From positions 62,001 to 126,000 of the forward strand of contig DHQO01000041.1 in NCBI GenBank assembly GCA_002408125.1: a DNA stretch of 64,000 nucleotides, in the 5' to 3' direction. The stretch comes from Hyphomonadaceae bacterium UBA5336 (GTDB lineage: Bacteria; Pseudomonadota; Alphaproteobacteria; Caulobacterales; Hyphomonadaceae). Below the pieces are notes generated by a model that was not told where the DNA came from, searched no databases, and saw nothing but the letters and a program-made list of their open reading frames with translations. Below, piece after piece: positions 8,900 through 18,495 of the stretch (positions are counted from its first letter, which is position 1; each line of letters starts with the position of its first letter). A program made the position numbers and the translations under genes.

Positions 8900-9712
8900 A
8901 TGTCCGACGATTGGAACATGCCGGAAGGCAACCTGATGGCCGGCAAGCGCGGCATTGTGATGGGCGTTGCCAACCAGAACTCAATTGCCTGGGGGATTTC
9001 CCGCCAGCTCGCCGCCCAGGGCGCTGAGATCGCCTTCACCTATCAGGGCGAAGGCCTGGAGCGCCGCGTGCGCCCGCTGATCGAATCCATCGGCATGGAC
9101 ACCATGATCCCGGCTGACGTCACTGATGACGAAAGCATGGATGCCGCCTTTGCCGCCATCAAGGACAAGTGGGGCACAATCGATTTCCTGGTTCATTCCA
9201 TCGCCTTTGCCGGCAAGGACGAGCTGATGGGCTCCATGGTGGAAAAGACCTCGCGCGAGGGTTTCCGCCGCGCCATGGATATCTCGGTCTATTCCTTCAT
9301 TGACTGTGCCCGCCGCGGCGCGGAACTGATGCCGAATGGCGGGGCGATGCTCTGCATGACCTATCTCGGCGCCGAGCGCACCATCCCGTCCTATAATGTG
9401 ATGGGTGTGGCCAAGGCCGCGCTGGAAGCCTCCACCCGCTATGCCGCGCGCGATCTCGGCAAGCAGGGCATCCGCGTGAATGCGATTTCCGCCGGCGCCA
9501 TGCGCACACTGTCGCTGGCCGGCATTCGCGGCGGCAAGTCATTGATGGGCACCGGCCGGGAATGGTCGCTGCTCAAGGAAGACACGAAGATGGAAGGGGT
9601 CGCCGGTGCGGCGCTCTACCTGCTGTCGGATATCGGCCTGTCCATTACAGGCGAGATCGTGCATGTCGATGCCGGTTTCCACGCCGTGGGCGTTCCGGAA
9701 CCGACTGAATAA
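8900..9712 (+). CDS. fabI: Enoyl-[acyl-carrier-protein] reductase (NADH) FabI
   Basis: 270 residues, the usual length. FabI reduces trans-2-enoyl-ACP in the last step of each fatty-acid elongation cycle in the cytoplasm. The short-chain dehydrogenase fold is evident from the NAD-binding Gly/Ala stretch around residue 22 (GVANQNSIAWGI), HSIAFA near 99-104, and the FabI-specific catalytic set Tyr155, Tyr165 and Lys172 (Y-x6-K). The ATG at 8900 is chosen because AAGGAGG at 8884-8890 lies 9 bases ahead; a GTG at 8894 is in frame but too close. Presence of FabI predicts sensitivity to diazaborine/triclosan-type inhibitors unless other isozymes exist. Confidence 0.97.
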   Translation: MSDDWNMPEGNLMAGKRGIVMGVANQNSIAWGISRQLAAQGAEIAFTYQGEGLERRVRPLIESIGMDTMIPADVTDDESMDAAFAAIKDKWGTIDFLVHSIAFAGKDELMGSMVEKTSREGFRRAMDISVYSFIDCARRGAELMPNGGAMLCMTYLGAERTIPSYNVMGVAKAALEASTRYAARDLGKQGIRVNAISAGAMRTLSLAGIRGGKSLMGTGREWSLLKEDTKMEGVAGAALYLLSDIGLSITGEIVHVDAGFHAVGVPEPTE

Positions 9713-9740
9713 CAGGCAAGTTCTCCGCACGCGCGAACTC

Positions 9741-9795
9741 TGACGAGCGCAAGTACAGTTCCACTTGTTCCTGCTCGTCAATGGCTCACTTTTTG
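9741..9795 (+). terminator. Possible rho-independent terminator after fabI
   Basis: TGACGAGC at 9741-9748 pairs perfectly with GCTCGTCA at 9773-9780, and an inner CAAGT/ACTTG pair extends the fold. A run of five T follows at about 9791-9795. The gap between stem and T run is longer than ideal, so this is only a probable terminator. Confidence 0.45.
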
Positions 9796-9832
9796 CTCTA
9801 TTCTGTCAAATGGCGGAGAGGAGTGGAGGACT

Positions 9833-11458
9833 GTGGCGACCTGGGAGCACCTGAGGCTGTACAAGCGTGCCGGTAATCTTACGGTGCCGGGCACCTATGT
9901 CCTTGCTGTTGCCGCCATCCTCCTGCTTGCGACCGTCCTGCGCTTCTGGAACTTCAATGGCGCGTCCCTTTGGATGGACGAGTCGATCTCGCTGTCGCTG
10001 GCAGAGCTGCCGCTTAGCGCCATCCTGTTCGACGAGATCGACAACCACCCGCCGCTCTCCTTCCTGATCCAGCATTTCTGGCAGGAGATCTTCCCGAGCG
10101 CCGCCATGGCGCGGGTCCCGGCCATCCTGTTCGGTATCGCCACGGTCTATGTCGCGATGGCGGGCCTGAAGGATCTGGTGTCCATACGCGCAGCGATCAT
10201 GGCCGGCCTGATCCTCGCCCTGTGTACCAGCCATATCTATTACAGCCAGGAAGCGCGGATGTATTCGCTCGTCCTGTTCGGCCTGTCGCTGGCCGTCTGG
10301 GGCGGGATCGGCCAGGTCGAACCTGGCGCGCGCAGCCAGCGTACCTATGCCGTGCTTTATGTGGTGGGCGGGGTGATCGCGATCTTTTCCCACCTGCTCG
10401 GCCTGCTCGCCATGGGCGCGATCGGTTTTGCCAGCCTCGCCGGCGGCATGATGGCCGGGACGCCGCAGCGCTTTGCCCGCGGCTGGCTGGTGCGCAATGG
10501 TCTACTCTTCTTGTTCACCCTGCCCTGGCTTGTCCAGATTCCCGCGAACATGGCATTCGAGGGGCTTCACCAGCCGACCTCGGTGATCAAGTCGGTCTGG
10601 TATTTCAAGACCATGACCGCCTTCCCCGGGCTTGGCCTTGCCGACAATCTCTTCGCGCTGATCCTCTATGGCCTGGTGGCGCTCGGCATCGCGCAGGCCT
10701 GGATGGGCGGGCGGCGTACCCTGGCGCTGACCCTCATAGGTCTGGTCGCGGTCTATCCGGTGCTGCTGTTCCTGATCAGTCTCGACCGCCCGCTGATCGG
10801 GGCTCGCACCCTGATCCCAGCGACGCTGGGTGTGTGCCTGGCGGCGGGCTATGGCCTGTCGCTGGTTGCCCATGAGCGGGCCCGCTGGGGCCTTGCCGCG
10901 CTTGTTTGCGGGGCGGGCCTCGGCTCCAGCTTCCATCATCTCAGCCATCCGATCAAACCGGAGAATTTCCGCGCCGCCTTCGCACATGTCGATGAGGCCG
11001 GCTACAGCAATGCCCCGGTGCTGAACTGTATCGACATGTCAGTGACGGCCGCCTGGTATGCCCGCCCGCAGGCGAAGCATTTCCTCTACCAGCGCGGCGG
11101 CCTGATGCGGTTCGAGGGGCCGGGCTACTGGCAGGCCGCGCGCATGTCCATGGCGCGCTACGGCCAGTCCACCGCCGGGGAAATAGACAGCTTCATGAAC
11201 GGCTCGCTGCTGGTGGAGGGCGGGTTTCACGGCGCCTTTGGCGAGGTGGATCAGGTCGCCTTCATCCGGCCCTTCTGCGCTGAGGAAGACCAGCGCGATA
11301 TCGAGGCGGGCTTGGCTGGGCTCGGCTTTGTCGCGCAGGCGGAAAGCCGGATCTATGACGGCGCACCAGGCTTCCAGATCATGGCCTGGCCGCGCACCTG
11401 GGTGACGCTTTATGAGCGTCAGGACGTGTCGGTCGACCTGTCATCAGACCAGCTCTAG
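9833..11458 (+). CDS. Polytopic membrane glycosyltransferase-like protein (GT39/PMT-like)
   Basis: 541 residues with some ten to twelve membrane segments and a soluble C-terminal domain of about 150 residues. Features of the GT39/ArnT family are clear near the N-terminus: the acidic motif WMDESIS in the first periplasmic loop and NHPPL about 25 residues later, as in undecaprenyl/dolichyl-phosphate-sugar transferases. A SQEARMY motif follows, typical of bacterial members. Start is GTG 9833, preceded by purine-rich GGAGTGGAGGA. A function in moving a lipid-linked sugar to a lipid or glycan outside the membrane is inferred; no glycan cluster surrounds it. Confidence 0.75.
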   Translation: MATWEHLRLYKRAGNLTVPGTYVLAVAAILLLATVLRFWNFNGASLWMDESISLSLAELPLSAILFDEIDNHPPLSFLIQHFWQEIFPSAAMARVPAILFGIATVYVAMAGLKDLVSIRAAIMAGLILALCTSHIYYSQEARMYSLVLFGLSLAVWGGIGQVEPGARSQRTYAVLYVVGGVIAIFSHLLGLLAMGAIGFASLAGGMMAGTPQRFARGWLVRNGLLFLFTLPWLVQIPANMAFEGLHQPTSVIKSVWYFKTMTAFPGLGLADNLFALILYGLVALGIAQAWMGGRRTLALTLIGLVAVYPVLLFLISLDRPLIGARTLIPATLGVCLAAGYGLSLVAHERARWGLAALVCGAGLGSSFHHLSHPIKPENFRAAFAHVDEAGYSNAPVLNCIDMSVTAAWYARPQAKHFLYQRGGLMRFEGPGYWQAARMSMARYGQSTAGEIDSFMNGSLLVEGGFHGAFGEVDQVAFIRPFCAEEDQRDIEAGLAGLGFVAQAESRIYDGAPGFQIMAWPRTWVTLYERQDVSVDLSSDQL

Positions 11459-11474
11459 CCTTGCGCAGAGAAGC

Positions 11475-12167
11475 TCAGGGCACAATCCCCGCATTCGCCA
11501 GCCGTTCCAGCACCGGGGCCAGCATGCGCTCGATTGCGGCCGGCGTCGCGTAAACATGGCCATAGGCCGGCAGGCCCTCATCGGCGATCACCAGGTCGGC
11601 CTGGAACTTGGCGGGAAATGTGTAGCGGTAATGGGATGGGCGCACGGTCGACAGATACTGGCTGAGCACGCTTTCCACCGTTCGCCCGCGCTCGAGCACA
11701 TCCCGGCGCAAGCGGCGCGCCAGGCGCAAGTCGTCGGGTGTGTCGACATAGACTGACAGGTCGATCAGCGGTGCGATCTCCGGCAGCGAGAGGGCGTGGA
11801 TGCCTTCCAGGAGGATGATCTCGGTCGGGTCGATGTGGCGGGTTTTTTCCGAACGGTCGTGGCGGGAATAGTCATAGATCGGGGCATTGATCGCCTGGCC
11901 GGATTTCAGCGCGGTGAGATCTTCCAGCAGACGCGACTCTTCCTTCGACAGCGGGCTGTCATAGTCGATCCTGTCGGTGATCTCGTGAAATTCTTCCTCG
12001 CTCTTCGGATCGCCATAGCGCGAGAGCGGGAAGTAATATGCATCCTCGCCGAGCAGGACGGCGCGCTCGGGGCCGAACCGGGCGATCAGGGCTTCTGCGA
12101 GCGTGGACTTGCCGGAGCCGGACCCACCGGACAGGGCGAGCAGGAAGGGAGGGCGGTCTGGGTGCAT
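11475..12167 (-). CDS. udk: Uridine kinase
   Basis: 230 residues. Phosphorylates uridine/cytidine in pyrimidine salvage. P-loop GGSGSGKST lies at residues 14-22. The body carries the family pattern of an acidic DAYYFP motif, DYDSP and the NAPIYDYSRHDRS substrate region, then IILLEGIHAL. Slightly longer than Escherichia coli Udk (213). It ends 16 bases from the convergent membrane gene; a terminator for the upstream CAP gene lies ahead of its start, so it probably has its own promoter. Confidence 0.9.
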   Translation of the reverse strand: MHPDRPPFLLALSGGSGSGKSTLAEALIARFGPERAVLLGEDAYYFPLSRYGDPKSEEEFHEITDRIDYDSPLSKEESRLLEDLTALKSGQAINAPIYDYSRHDRSEKTRHIDPTEIILLEGIHALSLPEIAPLIDLSVYVDTPDDLRLARRLRRDVLERGRTVESVLSQYLSTVRPSHYRYTFPAKFQADLVIADEGLPAYGHVYATPAAIERMLAPVLERLANAGIVP

Positions 12168-12216
12168 CTGCGCTGCATACCGGCTTGCGGCGCGCTGATC
12201 TAGATGCCCGCAGATG

Positions 12217-12258
12217 AAAAGGGTGCCCGGTCCGCTGTCGAGGGTAGACCGGGCACCC
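12217..12258 (-). terminator. Rho-independent terminator of the CAP-domain gene
   Basis: Perfect 12-base inverted repeat: GGGTGCCCGGTC at 12221-12232 and its complement at 12247-12258, loop of 14. Read on the minus strand it is followed by TTTTCATCT, giving a classic stem plus T run 58 bases after the stop codon at 12317. Confidence 0.85.
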
Positions 12259-12316
12259 CAGTGCCCGCCGGCATGAGGTCAGGGGGTGACCAGCCGACGG
12301 GACAAACAGAGACGCG

Positions 12317-13162
12317 CTATTGATTGAGGCTGAGGGCCGGGCCCTGCAGGGCATAGACCTCGGTGCCGAGGCGCGCGTCGATTTCAATCAGGCCGGTTTC
12401 TGCCGGCAGGCGGCGGGCGCTGATGCCCGAGGTGCCGCCGCTGGCCAGGCGGACCTGGTCACCGGTTTCAAGGCGCCAGCCGGTCTGCTCGAACCTTGTG
12501 TCGGCAAAGGCCGCCGAGACGCGGACAGAGCGGGCAAGCGCGGTTGGGGCCGGCTCGTTCAGCTCGCCGTCGAGCTGGGCCAGGACCTGGACGATATACA
12601 GGCTGCCATCCTCGGCCTTGGCGACGCCGAGGCCGGCATGGGTAAAGACATTGCGTGTCAGGTTCTCGGCATTCACCGGATCGCTGATCAGGGCATTGAA
12701 CGCGTCCACCGGATCGGTACCGGCCGGGACGATCGTGATATTGGCGCCCATGGCACCATAGAGGCCGGTGCGGTCGAGACGGCGCACGCGGTCGAGATGA
12801 TTGAGGCCCTCCGGCGACATGTGCGCGGCGTATCCGCGAGCAGCCATGTCCATGGCGTGGGCTCGGGCGGCCTCGTTCAGGGCGACGCGCTCTTCCAGCG
12901 ACGCCATTGCATTGCGGGCGCGGTGGCGCTCGGTCAGCGCGCGGATGCGGGCGTCGACAGCGGCAACATCGCCGGTCTCGGCCGCAGACAGGCAGCTGGT
13001 GGCCTCGCCGACATAGGCGTCTACTGTGGTGGCAAATCCATCGCTGAGATCGCAGGCGATGGGTTCGGTTTCACGATCGGCCGTGGTGGCCGATGCGGTT
13101 CCTCCAAGCGCCGCAAGTGCCAGCGCGGAGAGGATCAGGGGCTTGTCATAAAACTGTAACAT
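12317..13162 (-). CDS. Secreted CAP (SCP/PR1-like) domain protein
   Basis: 281 residues. The N-terminus (hydrophobic stretch ending GGTASA-T) is a signal peptide, so the protein is exported. Residues about 75-200 match the CAP/SCP domain: a helix with LNEAARAHAMDMAARGYAAHMSPEG (the paired histidines and the Met/Ser-Pro motif of bacterial YkwD-type members), DRVRRLDRTG, and a GxNI element. The remaining approximately 70 residues are predicted beta strands with no recognised domain. Bacterial CAP proteins are extracytoplasmic; some are proposed peptidases, but no activity can be assigned here. Monocistronic, with its own terminator. Confidence 0.8.
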   Translation of the reverse strand: MLQFYDKPLILSALALAALGGTASATTADRETEPIACDLSDGFATTVDAYVGEATSCLSAAETGDVAAVDARIRALTERHRARNAMASLEERVALNEAARAHAMDMAARGYAAHMSPEGLNHLDRVRRLDRTGLYGAMGANITIVPAGTDPVDAFNALISDPVNAENLTRNVFTHAGLGVAKAEDGSLYIVQVLAQLDGELNEPAPTALARSVRVSAAFADTRFEQTGWRLETGDQVRLASGGTSGISARRLPAETGLIEIDARLGTEVYALQGPALSLNQ

Positions 13163-13324
13163 AGCCGTGAAGCTGATGGTGCTTTACCGGCTTGTCAATC
13201 GAATTTCATCCGGGCAACGGACGAATTTTTTAATTTGTATACGGAGTAAATTGTCTAATTCCCTGTTCGGACGGCAGTATGCGGCCTTTGGCGGCTGACT
13301 GCCAAAGATGTGAAAAGAACATAC

Positions 13325-13351
13325 GAAAAAGGCCACCCTGATGGCGGCCTT
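13325..13351 (-). terminator. Rho-independent terminator after pnp
   Basis: AAGGCCACC at 13329-13337 pairs with GGCGGCCTT at 13343-13351 (one G-U pair), loop of five. On the minus strand it is followed by TTTTTCGTAT. It lies 44 bases past the pnp stop codon. Confidence 0.85.
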
Positions 13352-13394
13352 CCCCAAAATTGCATTGAAATTTGACCGTCAGAATACGGACGAA

Positions 13395-15521
13395 CTATTC
13401 TTCTTCGTCCGAGCCCGTCAGTTCCTGCCCGGTCTCCTGGTCGACCATCTTCATGGCCAGGCGAACCTTGCCGCGATCATCGAAACCGACAAGCTTCACG
13501 AACACCTTGTCGCCTTCCTTGACCAGGTCCTTCGGGTGGCCGACGCGCTCATTGGCCATTTGCGAGACGTGAACGAGGCCGTCCTTCGGGCCGAAGAAGT
13601 TCACGAAGGCGCCGAAATCCTTGATCGACACCACGGTGCCTTCATAGATCTCACCGACTTCCGGCTCTGCGGTCAGCTCGCGGATGCGCTTCTTGGCGGC
13701 GTCGATGGAAGCCCGGTCGAGGGCCGCCAGCTGCACCGTGCCGTCATCATCGATATTCACCTTGCAGCCGGTGGTGTCGACAATGTCACGGATGGTCTTG
13801 CCGCCCGAACCGATCACGTCGCGGATCTTGTCGACCGGCACGGTGATCACTTCCATCTGCGGGGCGTTTTCCGAGAGGTGGTCGCGCGAGGTGTCGAGCG
13901 CCTTGGCCATTTCACCGAGGATGTGCTCGCGTCCGCCCTTGGCCTGCTGAAGTGCGGTGGTCATGATCTCGCGGGTGATCCCGGCGATCTTGATGTCCAT
14001 CTGCAGCGAGGTGATGCCTTCGCTGGTGCCGGCCACCTTGAAGTCCATGTCGCCGAGATGATCCTCGTCGCCGAGAATGTCCGACAGCACGGCCACGCCA
14101 TCCTCTTCCTTGATCAGGCCCATGGCGATACCGGAAACCGGCCGCGTGATCGGCACGCCGGCATCCATCATGGCGAGAGAAGAGCCGCACACGGTCGCCA
14201 TGGAGGACGAGCCGTTCGACTCGGTGATCTCCGAGACGAGACGGAGCGTGTAGGGGAAGTCCTCAGCCGACGGCAGGACGGCCTGCAGTGCGCGCCAGGC
14301 GAGCTTGCCGTGGCCGGTCTCGCGGCGGCTGGTGCCGCCCATGCGGCCGGTCTCACCCACCGAATAGGGCGGGAAGTTGTAGTGCAGCATGAACTTGGAC
14401 TTGTAGGTCCCACCCAGCGCATCGATGAATTGCTCATCATCGCTGGTACCGAGCGTGGCGACGCACAGGGCCTGGGTTTCGCCGCGGGTGAACAGCGCCG
14501 AGCCATGGGTGCGCGGCAGGACGCCGGCCTCGGCCAGGATCGGGCGCACATCGGCAAGGCCCCGTCCGTCGATGCGCTTGCCGGTCTTCAGGATGCCGCC
14601 GCGAACAACAGACGCTTCGGCCTTCTTGAAGGCGGACTTGAACACCGTGGCGTCCATGCCGTTTTTCTCTTCGGTGGCGACCAGTTCGGCAGCGGCTTTC
14701 TCGCGCGCGGCGCCGACGGCTTCCTGGCGTTCCAGTTTGTTGGTGATCTGGTACGCGGCATCAATGTCGCTGCCAACCAGTTCCTGGATCGCCGTCAGTT
14801 CGGCCGAGAGATCCTCGCCTTCGAACTCGAACGGCTCCTTGGCGGCTTTCTCGGCCAGGTCGATGATCGCGTCGATCACCGGCTGCATGGCCTCATGGCC
14901 GGCCATCACGGCGCCGAGCATGACGTCTTCCGACAGCTCCTTGGCTTCGGATTCCACCATCATCACGGCGTCCTGCGTGCCGGCGACGACGAGGTCGAGA
15001 TCGGACTCTTCCAGGTCATCCACGGTCGGGTTGATGATATATTCGCCATCCTTGTAACCCACGCGCGCGGCGCCGATCGGCCCGAGGAAGGGCGCGCCGG
15101 AGAGCACCAGAGCGGCAGACGCGCCGACCATGGCGATCACGTCCGGATCGTTTTCAAGATCGTAGGACACGGCCGTCAGCACGATCTGCACTTCATTCTT
15201 GAAGCCGTTGACAAAGAGCGGGCGGATCGGACGGTCGATGAGGCGCGAGGTCAGCGTCTCCTTCTCCGTCGGGCGGCCTTCGCGTTTGAAAAAGCCGCCG
15301 GGAATGCGGCCGGCGGCGTAGAATTTTTCCATATAGTTGACGGTCAGCGGGAAGAAGTCCTGCCCGGGCTTTTCCGATTTCTGGAAGACCGCAGTGGCGA
15401 GCACGGTGGTGTCGCCATAGGTGACGAGGACGGCCCCGTCGGCCTGGCGCGCAACGCGCCCGGTTTCAATCGTCAGCGTGCGGCCAGCCCATTCCAGCGA
15501 CACGGTTTGCTTATCGAACAT
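13395..15521 (-). CDS. pnp: Polyribonucleotide nucleotidyltransferase (PNPase)
   Basis: 708 residues from the ATG at 15521 ([14 protein letters not shown]), which matches the usual PNPase N-terminus; an in-frame ATG at 15539 adds six residues, and neither has a strong ribosome site. PNPase degrades RNA from the 3' end by phosphorolysis and is a degradosome partner. Both RNase PH-like halves are present ([12 protein letters not shown] and [12 protein letters not shown] in the first; [15 protein letters not shown] and [19 protein letters not shown] in the second), followed by a KH domain ([15 protein letters not shown]) and an S1 domain ([16 protein letters not shown]). It follows rpsO with a hairpin between them, as in many proteobacteria. 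Confidence 0.97.
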   Translation of the reverse strand: MFDKQTVSLEWAGRTLTIETGRVARQADGAVLVTYGDTTVLATAVFQKSEKPGQDFFPLTVNYMEKFYAAGRIPGGFFKREGRPTEKETLTSRLIDRPIRPLFVNGFKNEVQIVLTAVSYDLENDPDVIAMVGASAALVLSGAPFLGPIGAARVGYKDGEYIINPTVDDLEESDLDLVVAGTQDAVMMVESEAKELSEDVMLGAVMAGHEAMQPVIDAIIDLAEKAAKEPFEFEGEDLSAELTAIQELVGSDIDAAYQITNKLERQEAVGAAREKAAAELVATEEKNGMDATVFKSAFKKAEASVVRGGILKTGKRIDGRGLADVRPILAEAGVLPRTHGSALFTRGETQALCVATLGTSDDEQFIDALGGTYKSKFMLHYNFPPYSVGETGRMGGTSRRETGHGKLAWRALQAVLPSAEDFPYTLRLVSEITESNGSSSMATVCGSSLAMMDAGVPITRPVSGIAMGLIKEEDGVAVLSDILGDEDHLGDMDFKVAGTSEGITSLQMDIKIAGITREIMTTALQQAKGGREHILGEMAKALDTSRDHLSENAPQMEVITVPVDKIRDVIGSGGKTIRDIVDTTGCKVNIDDDGTVQLAALDRASIDAAKKRIRELTAEPEVGEIYEGTVVSIKDFGAFVNFFGPKDGLVHVSQMANERVGHPKDLVKEGDKVFVKLVGFDDRGKVRLAMKMVDQETGQELTGSDEEE

Positions 15522-15542
15522 AAGGTTTTCGTCTTTCATACA

Positions 15543-15580
15543 TGCGAAAAACCCGCCGGCCCCCATGGCGCGGCGGGTTT
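15543..15580 (-). terminator. Intercistronic terminator/attenuator between rpsO and pnp
   Basis: AAACCCGCCG at 15549-15558 pairs perfectly with CGGCGGGTTT at 15571-15580. On the minus strand a T5 run follows the stem at once. It sits directly between the rpsO stop and the pnp start, the same place as the partial terminator known between rpsO and pnp in enterobacteria, so it probably lowers read-through into pnp. Confidence 0.85.
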
Positions 15581-15593
15581 GGAGGGGGAGGGC

Positions 15594-15863
15594 CTAGCGG
15601 CGGATCCCCAGTTCTCCGATGAGGGCAGAGTAGCGCTCCTCATCCTTGCGCTTGACATAGTCAAGCAGCTTGCGGCGCGTGGCCACCATGGTGAGAAGAC
15701 CCCGGCGCGAATGGTTGTCCTTCGCGTTGGTCTTGAAGTGCTCGGTCAGGTTGTTGATCCGTTCGGTGAGGATCGCGACCTGCACTTCGGGGCTTCCGGT
15801 ATCGCCGTCGGTGCGGGCGAATTGCTTGATCAGTTCGGCTTTACGCTCGGGTGTGATCGACAT
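15594..15863 (-). CDS. rpsO: 30S ribosomal protein S15
   Basis: 89 residues, exactly the family length. Binds 16S rRNA early in assembly of the 30S platform. Conserved S15 signature present: [16 protein letters not shown], then [18 protein letters not shown] and the C-terminal [10 protein letters not shown]. It leads the rpsO-pnp operon. In most relatives truB lies just upstream; here a TPR gene does. Confidence 0.98.
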   Translation of the reverse strand: MSITPERKAELIKQFARTDGDTGSPEVQVAILTERINNLTEHFKTNAKDNHSRRGLLTMVATRRKLLDYVKRKDEERYSALIGELGIRR

Positions 15864-16049
15864 CGGTCATAGTCTTTCGTTCTGGCGCCGGTGGCGCGGT
15901 GTCATGGATGGCCATCTGGCCGGTGTATTGGGGAGGGCGACGGCCATTCAGCCAGGGCCGGGATGTCGTCCAGCCAGGCTAGAGAGCACGCAGCTCGCCT
16001 CAAGGCGCGCACATGGCATATTTGGGCCGGAATGGGAAGGGGGCGCGTG

Positions 16050-17693
16050 TCAGCCTCGCTGCAACCTGTCACGCAATTCAGAGAGTCGCTGCCGGGTGAT
16101 CTCATAGTCGCCCTGGAATTGCCGGTGCTCGGGAAACCGTTCGGCCAGCGAGCGGGCAATCGGCTCGCTTTCCTCATAGGCGGCGATGGCGGCTGGAAGC
16201 TCGCCCCTGACCAGCAGGACGTCGCCGATCTTTTCCAGCGTGACCGAGAGATCGCGCTGCCAGCCGGCATTGCCGGGATCAGCCCCGGTGAGCTGCTCGC
16301 GGATCGCGCGGCTCTGTGAATAGGCGTCCAGCGCAGCCTCAATGACGCTATCGGCCAGCTGCATGTCGCCGATCCGCTCCAGCGTGACGGCATGATCGCG
16401 TTTCCACGCGGCATTGTCCGGATCGCTTGCGATGAGACGCTCGGAAATGTCCCGGCTTTCCGAATGGCTTTCCAGCGCACCTGCACGGTCGCCGCGGGCC
16501 GCCTGCAGGTCGCCCATCCGGTTGAGGACAATGGCATGATCGTGCTGCCATGCACTATTGCCGGGATCGGCCATGGCAAGGCGCCCGGAGATGTTGCGGC
16601 TTTCAGTATAGCTTTCCAGTGCCGCATCGAGATCGCCGCGCGCGAGATGCACATCGCCCAGCTTGGCGAAGGCACCCGCAAGATCCTTCTGCGCGCCGGT
16701 ATTGCCGGGGGCTTCCGCCGCGAGGCGCTGGCGAATGTCATGGCTTCGGCGATAGCTCGCCAGGGCGTCTTCGAGGTCGCCCAGGGCGGACTGGATATTG
16801 CCGATCTTCGCGAGCGAGACCGACAGGTCACGCTGGGCCTGCGCATTATCCGGGTCGCGTCCGGCCAGTTTCTCAGAGATCGCGAGGCTTTCGGTGAAGG
16901 CCGCCAGCGCGGCTGTCAGATTGCCGCCGGCAATGTGGATATCGCCGAGCTCATCAAGGGCGATGGAGCGATTCCGCTGGCTGTCGGCCCCGGTCTCCTC
17001 AAGGGCGATCCGGCTTGCTGCTTCTGAGGCGCTCAGGGCTTCGGGCAGGTCGCCGCAGATCGCCGAGATCCGTGCGAGATCGATCTGCGCCCAGAAATGA
17101 CCGGGGTCGATGGCGACCGCCTCGCGATACCAGTCGCGTGCCTCGCTCACCGAGCGCGTGGCCGCGAGCGCGGCCTTCTCCCGGGCGGTATTGGCCGCCG
17201 CGCGCCGCGCCTGTCCGACCTGGTCGGCCATCAGGGCAATGGCGGCGCGTTCCTTCTTGAACACATCGGCGAGCGCTGCTTCTGCTGTGTCCGGGTCTCC
17301 CTGGAGGATGGCCGCGCGCGCGCTCGCCTTGTCGGGATCATTGGAGGCGAGCACCTCGTCCATGGCCTGCAGCGCCGTGTCGATGCTGGCCGGGCCGGCG
17401 CCGCGCGCCTCCAGCCGGGCTTCCATGCGCGCCAGAACCTCGCGGATCTCGGCGGTTGCGCCGGCCTGTTCGGCGATGCCGCGTGCGGTGTCCTGCACGC
17501 CGGTCTCGATGCCCGAGAGGTCCGGTCCGGGCCGCAGCGAAGACCAGATGCCGAGCGCGGTGGAAAAGGCCGCCACGCATCCGCTGCCAATGGTCAGCAA
17601 TGTCTGGGGTTCTTCGCTAATAACGGCTGCGCCGAGCGAGACAGTGGCGGCGGAGACGGCCACGCCGCCGGTTAGCAAGGTCATGATTTTCAT
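16050..17693 (-). CDS. Membrane-anchored tetratricopeptide-repeat (TPR) protein
   Basis: 547 residues. Two hydrophobic segments at about residues 4-25 and 31-52 would anchor it in the membrane. A helical, Ala/Glu-rich region (about 60-185) follows, then a degenerate TPR (185-232) and six near-identical 48-residue units at 236-283, 284-331, 332-379, 380-427, 428-475 and 476-523. Each unit contains LxxIGD/LGDxxxARGDLxAAL, the helix-turn-helix pattern of TPRs, and ends with a D-P-x-N/H turn. This array is a protein-interaction scaffold; no enzymatic domain is visible. Function unknown. It lies upstream of rpsO on the same strand but 186 bases away. Confidence 0.85.
   Translation of the reverse strand: MKIMTLLTGGVAVSAATVSLGAAVISEEPQTLLTIGSGCVAAFSTALGIWSSLRPGPDLSGIETGVQDTARGIAEQAGATAEIREVLARMEARLEARGAGPASIDTALQAMDEVLASNDPDKASARAAILQGDPDTAEAALADVFKKERAAIALMADQVGQARRAAANTAREKAALAATRSVSEARDWYREAVAIDPGHFWAQIDLARISAICGDLPEALSASEAASRIALEETGADSQRNRSIALDELGDIHIAGGNLTAALAAFTESLAISEKLAGRDPDNAQAQRDLSVSLAKIGNIQSALGDLEDALASYRRSHDIRQRLAAEAPGNTGAQKDLAGAFAKLGDVHLARGDLDAALESYTESRNISGRLAMADPGNSAWQHDHAIVLNRMGDLQAARGDRAGALESHSESRDISERLIASDPDNAAWKRDHAVTLERIGDMQLADSVIEAALDAYSQSRAIREQLTGADPGNAGWQRDLSVTLEKIGDVLLVRGELPAAIAAYEESEPIARSLAERFPEHRQFQGDYEITRQRLSELRDRLQRG
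16125..16988 (-). repeat. Six tandem 144-base repeats inside the TPR gene
   Basis: The six 48-residue protein units correspond to an in-frame 144-base tandem repeat. The units are alike but diverged, with the most conserved parts encoding the IGD/MGD and ADP-GN segments. Because repeats are multiples of three and in frame, gain or loss of units would keep the gene open. Confidence 0.8.
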
Positions 17694-17819
17694 GCGGTTC
17701 TCGCCATGCAGAAGCCCTGCAGGCGACTAATCCCCAGGAAATCGAAAAGGGCAATCGGGTTTGTCGCGGAAGGAGGAAATGTCTCCCCAAACCGCGCGCT
17801 TCATGATTGAAAGCAGGGC

Positions 17820-18491
17820 ATGCGCTCTTTCGACGAGATCCTCGCCCTCGCGGCCACCCACCATGGCTCACCGGAAGCCGTGCTGGAAAAGGCGGCCAAT
17901 TCTCATGCGGTGGCCGATCCCACCACGGTATCGGATGACCGCTATCTCGCCACCATGACGCGCTGTGTGTTCAATGCCGGGTTCAACTGGCGGGTCATCG
18001 AAGCGAAGTGGGACGGCTTCGAGGCGGCATTCCTCGGCTTCAATCCGCACAAGGTCGCCTTCATGAGCGATGAGGATCTCGACCGGCTGGTCTCTGACGA
18101 GCGCATCGTGCGCCACGGCGCGAAGATCAGATCCACCATCGAGAACGCCCGCTTCATCGTGACCGAGGCGGAACAGCATGGCAGTTTCGGCGCCTTCCTC
18201 GCTGGCTGGCCGGCGGGCGACCAGGCCGGGCTGCTCGCATATCTCGGCAAGCATGGCGCGCGACTCGGCGGGGCGACGGGGCAGTATGCCTTACGCTTTT
18301 CCGGCCATGACGCCTGGATCGCCTCGGGCGATGTCAGCGCCGCGCTGGTGCGCGAGGGCGTGCTGGACCAGCCGAAGGCGACGAGCAAGTCGACGCTGAA
18401 GGCCGTGGGCGAGGCGATCAACACACTGGCCGAACAAAGCGGCCGGCCAAGGGCCGTAATCTCACGCGTGCTGGCGCTGAGCGTGGGCTAG
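17820..18491 (+). CDS. DNA-3-methyladenine glycosylase I (Tag)-like protein
   Basis: 223 residues. Resembles the alphaproteobacterial branch of the Tag/3-methyladenine glycosylase superfamily: an RCVFNAGFNWRVIEAKWDGF element followed by AFLGFNPHKVAFMSDEDLDRL, then IVRHGAKIRSTIENARFI, and an HhH-like C-terminal half. Classical Tag removes 3-methyladenine from alkylated DNA. The zinc-binding Cys/His set of Escherichia coli Tag (near both termini) is not obvious, so substrate range may differ. It is followed 4 bases later by a lipoprotein gene and converges on an AidB homologue, a neighbourhood fitting alkylation repair. Start is ATG 17820. Confidence 0.75.
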   Translation: MRSFDEILALAATHHGSPEAVLEKAANSHAVADPTTVSDDRYLATMTRCVFNAGFNWRVIEAKWDGFEAAFLGFNPHKVAFMSDEDLDRLVSDERIVRHGAKIRSTIENARFIVTEAEQHGSFGAFLAGWPAGDQAGLLAYLGKHGARLGGATGQYALRFSGHDAWIASGDVSAALVREGVLDQPKATSKSTLKAVGEAINTLAEQSGRPRAVISRVLALSVG

Positions 18492-18495
18492 GTCC

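Noticed and set aside
13341..15872. 843-codon open frame antisense to pnp and rpsO
   Set aside because: It mirrors two certain genes codon by codon in a GC-rich genome; its translation is His/Gly/Asp-rich without any domain.
16125..16988. CRISPR-like periodicity
   Set aside because: The 144-base periodic signal is a coding TPR array, with no short repeats and unique spacers and no cas genes in the window.
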